This document shows positions 36,637 to 38,619 of a stretch of DNA of 38,619 nucleotides, piece after piece. The stretch is from Desulfuromonadales bacterium (GTDB lineage Bacteria; Desulfobacterota; Desulfuromonadia; Desulfuromonadales; Syntrophotaleaceae): positions 1 to 38,619 of the forward strand of contig JAUWLU010000006.1 in assembly GCA_030613545.1 (NCBI GenBank), written 5' to 3'. The notes under the pieces are model-generated. The model had not been told where the DNA came from, searched no databases, and was given only the letters and a program-made list of their open reading frames with translations. Position numbers and translations under genes: made by a program. Position 1 is the first letter of the stretch, and every line of letters begins with the position of its first letter.

Positions 36637-36691
36637 CCGGCCAATTATCCATTGCAATTCCGCCGCGAATGGGTTATACCATCAGGTCCAA

Positions 36692-36768
<77 letters not shown>

Positions 36769-36779
36769 AGTAAAATCAA

Positions 36780-36811
36780 AGGGTTGCGGAATCTCCGCAA
36801 CCCTTTTTCTT
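36780..36811 (+). terminator. Rho-independent terminator after tRNA-Arg
   Basis: GGGTTGCGGA-ATC-TCCGCAACCC-TTTTTCTTTC. Confidence 0.92.
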
Positions 36812-37047
36812 TCTGTTATGTTGTTGTGACGAACTTGTGTCACCTCCTCGCCGAAACCGGACCCTCTGCTACCCCTGGGCTCTCATCCCGAATCTTTTCC
36901 ATCTTCTGCCGCGCGCCGGCCCGACACCCCTCGGTACGATCATGCGCCAGCCATACCGTCGCCTTTAACCGCCGCCAGCTGGTCCGGCCACCTGTTTCAG
37001 AATCACTACAAGTCCATCGCTCGCCAGGAAGCCCCCCACCTCTGTGC

Positions 37048-37184
37048 TTTTCGACATATAGATTGTTTTTAAAACATTTTTCGACAAAAACAACTGGAAT
37101 TCGACCAGCCATCGCGCTAGAATGGCATTCGACACAGATTCCAAAAAATCATAGCTTTTCGACCCCCATGAATCGGTTTTCGAC
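37048..37184. promoter_or_regulatory. Array of six (T)TTCGAC sites directly upstream of fic
   Basis: TTCGAC ends at 37055, 37085, 37105, 37133, 37163 and 37184; four have TTTTCGAC. Spacings 30, 20, 28, 30, 21 bp. Confidence 0.55.
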
Positions 37185-37186
37185 TT

Positions 37187-38619
37187 ATGAAGCTTGAGAT
37201 TTTTGACGTCCGCCTGATCCAGGACAGCCTTGTGCCTAACGGCTGCCGCCCTGCCGGCTGGACTGCACTGGGCGCGGCCCTTGCAGTTGATGCGCCGCTG
37301 CGACACTTGTCCTGCATCGCTGACCGGCACATCCGTGGCAGCCGCAGAACCGAGGGCGATTGGCAGGTTTTCGACAAGCGCTACTGGCCGGGGGAGACCT
37401 TTTCCGATCATCTCACCTTTGCGCTGCGTCACGAACCCATTGACCTGCTGTTCCTGATACGCATCCTGAAAGCGGTTCCAGCCTCTACTATCGAAGACTA
37501 TGTCCGAAGGGCGCCTACCGGTCAGCCGAACCGCCGGATCTGGTTTCTTTTTGAGCACCTCACGGGACAGCAGCTCGATCTTCCCGACGCTGAACAGGTG
37601 GCGGCGATTGACCTTCTCGATCCGGAGGATTACGTCACCGGCAAGTCACACCTCTCGAAGCGTCACCGCGTACGCAACAACCTGGTTGGCGTGGCGGGTT
37701 ATTGTCCCGTTATCCGCCGGACCATCCGACTAAAAGAGCTCATGTCCGCCGGCCTCCAAGATCAGGCAAGACAGACGGTGGGCCGAACCGGGGGCCATCT
37801 GCTGTCCCGGGCAGCGAGTTTTCTGCTGTTGGCTGACAGCCGGGCGAGTTTTGCGATTGAGGGGGAGCGCCCGCCGCGCTCGCGCCTTGAGCGATGGGGG
37901 CGGGCCATCATGCAGGCGGGCAGACATCCGCTCTCCCTCGACGAGATTCTGCGCCTGCACGGCATTCTGATCGAAGATACGCGCTTTATCCGTGCCGGGC
38001 TCAGGAAAGACGGCGTCTTCGTTGGCGAGCGGGACCACATCGGAGACCCACTGCCGGAATTCATCGGCGCACGACCGGAGGACCTAGTGGACCTCATGCG
38101 TTCCCTGATCGAAGCCAACGCTCGGATGCGCTCTGACGGACTTGATCCGGTTCTGCAGGCTGCGGCCATCGCTTTCGGGTTCGTCTATATCCATCCCTTT
38201 CAGGACGGCAACGGCCGCGTTCACCGCTGTCTTATCCATCATGTGCTCGCCGAGCGGGGCTTTACGCCGCCTGGCATGGTTTTCCCCGTGTCGGCCGTCA
38301 TGCTGGACCGGATCGGCACCTACCGCAAAGCCCTGCAAAACCACTCGGCACCGCTCATGCCATTTATTGATTGGCGACCTGCCCCGGACCGAAATGTTGT
38401 GGTGATAAACGAAACGGTGGATCTTTACCGATACCTTGATTGCACGGAAGCCGCCGAGTTTCTCTATGCCTGTGTTCAGCGCACGGTGGAGCAGGACCTG
38501 CCGCGCGAAATCGACTATTTGCAGCGGCATGATGAGGCCCTGCGCCGGATCATGGCCACAGTCGAGATGCCGGATAGCCTGGCCGGAGACCTGATGATCC
38601 TGATTCGCCAGAACAACGG
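37187..38619 (+). CDS. Fic-domain protein (putative AMP/NMP-transferase, class II), truncated by window end
   Basis: ATG 37187 opens a frame with no stop through 38619. Contains HPFQDGNGRVHR (HPFxxGNGRxxR) and an upstream inhibitory motif SFAIEG ([ST]xxxE[GN]). Absent from the ORF track because the stop is outside the window. Confidence 0.92.
   Translation, partial: MKLEIFDVRLIQDSLVPNGCRPAGWTALGAALAVDAPLRHLSCIADRHIRGSRRTEGDWQVFDKRYWPGETFSDHLTFALRHEPIDLLFLIRILKAVPASTIEDYVRRAPTGQPNRRIWFLFEHLTGQQLDLPDAEQVAAIDLLDPEDYVTGKSHLSKRHRVRNNLVGVAGYCPVIRRTIRLKELMSAGLQDQARQTVGRTGGHLLSRAASFLLLADSRASFAIEGERPPRSRLERWGRAIMQAGRHPLSLDEILRLHGILIEDTRFIRAGLRKDGVFVGERDHIGDPLPEFIGARPEDLVDLMRSLIEANARMRSDGLDPVLQAAAIAFGFVYIHPFQDGNGRVHRCLIHHVLAERGFTPPGMVFPVSAVMLDRIGTYRKALQNHSAPLMPFIDWRPAPDRNVVVINETVDLYRYLDCTEAAEFLYACVQRTVEQDLPREIDYLQRHDEALRRIMATVEMPDSLAGDLMILIRQNN

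Noticed and set aside
37048-37184. TTTTCGAC array as a possible CRISPR
   Set aside because: The repeat core is only 6-8 bp with uneven 12-22 bp intervals; no CRISPR-like repeat length and no cas genes in the window.
36840-37558. Minus-strand ORFs (90 and 197 aa) between tRNA-Arg and fic as possible integrase or antitoxin remnants
   Set aside because: No motif I can recognise; they overlap the TTTTCGAC array and the fic coding region. A BLASTP of 36840-37112 would be needed to revive this.

Overview
This is a chromosomal window, probably from a Desulfuromonadales/Geobacter-type deltaproteobacterium; that placement is inferred from gene content only. It is mostly ordinary core and respiratory genes, with a few accessory or unusual elements. 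From left to right:
- partial class II ilvC, divergent from ilvY
- a KamA-family radical SAM gene
- a coupled minus-strand operon: slyX, rhodanese, MauE-like, B12-binding radical SAM
- a SCO/cytochrome c oxidase operon (order SCO-I-III-IV-II-ctaB, A2-type signature) and a K+ channel
- RF-1-like, GcvR-like, def, a FAD/NAD disulfide oxidoreductase, cdd and udp
- a 7TMR-DISM diguanylate cyclase, FmdB, a PF10023-type lipoprotein and a GcvH-like protein
- a TonB-like protein, pta/ackA, ferredoxin, TatA-like, a zinc-ribbon protein, hpt and DUF1573
- an alternative complex III operon, tRNA-Arg(CCG), and a Fic-domain gene cut by the right edge

The most interesting non-genic signal is a 150-bp imperfect-palindrome repeat. 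There are four full copies and one half copy. The full copies have 6-8 bp flanking direct repeats that look like target-site duplications, so this is a MITE-like family. One insertion sits exactly in a stop codon inside the complex III operon. Other points worth a second look are a GcvH-like protein with Asn at the lipoyl-lysine position, a TTTTCGAC site array just upstream of fic, and two long-range GC-rich inverted repeats.
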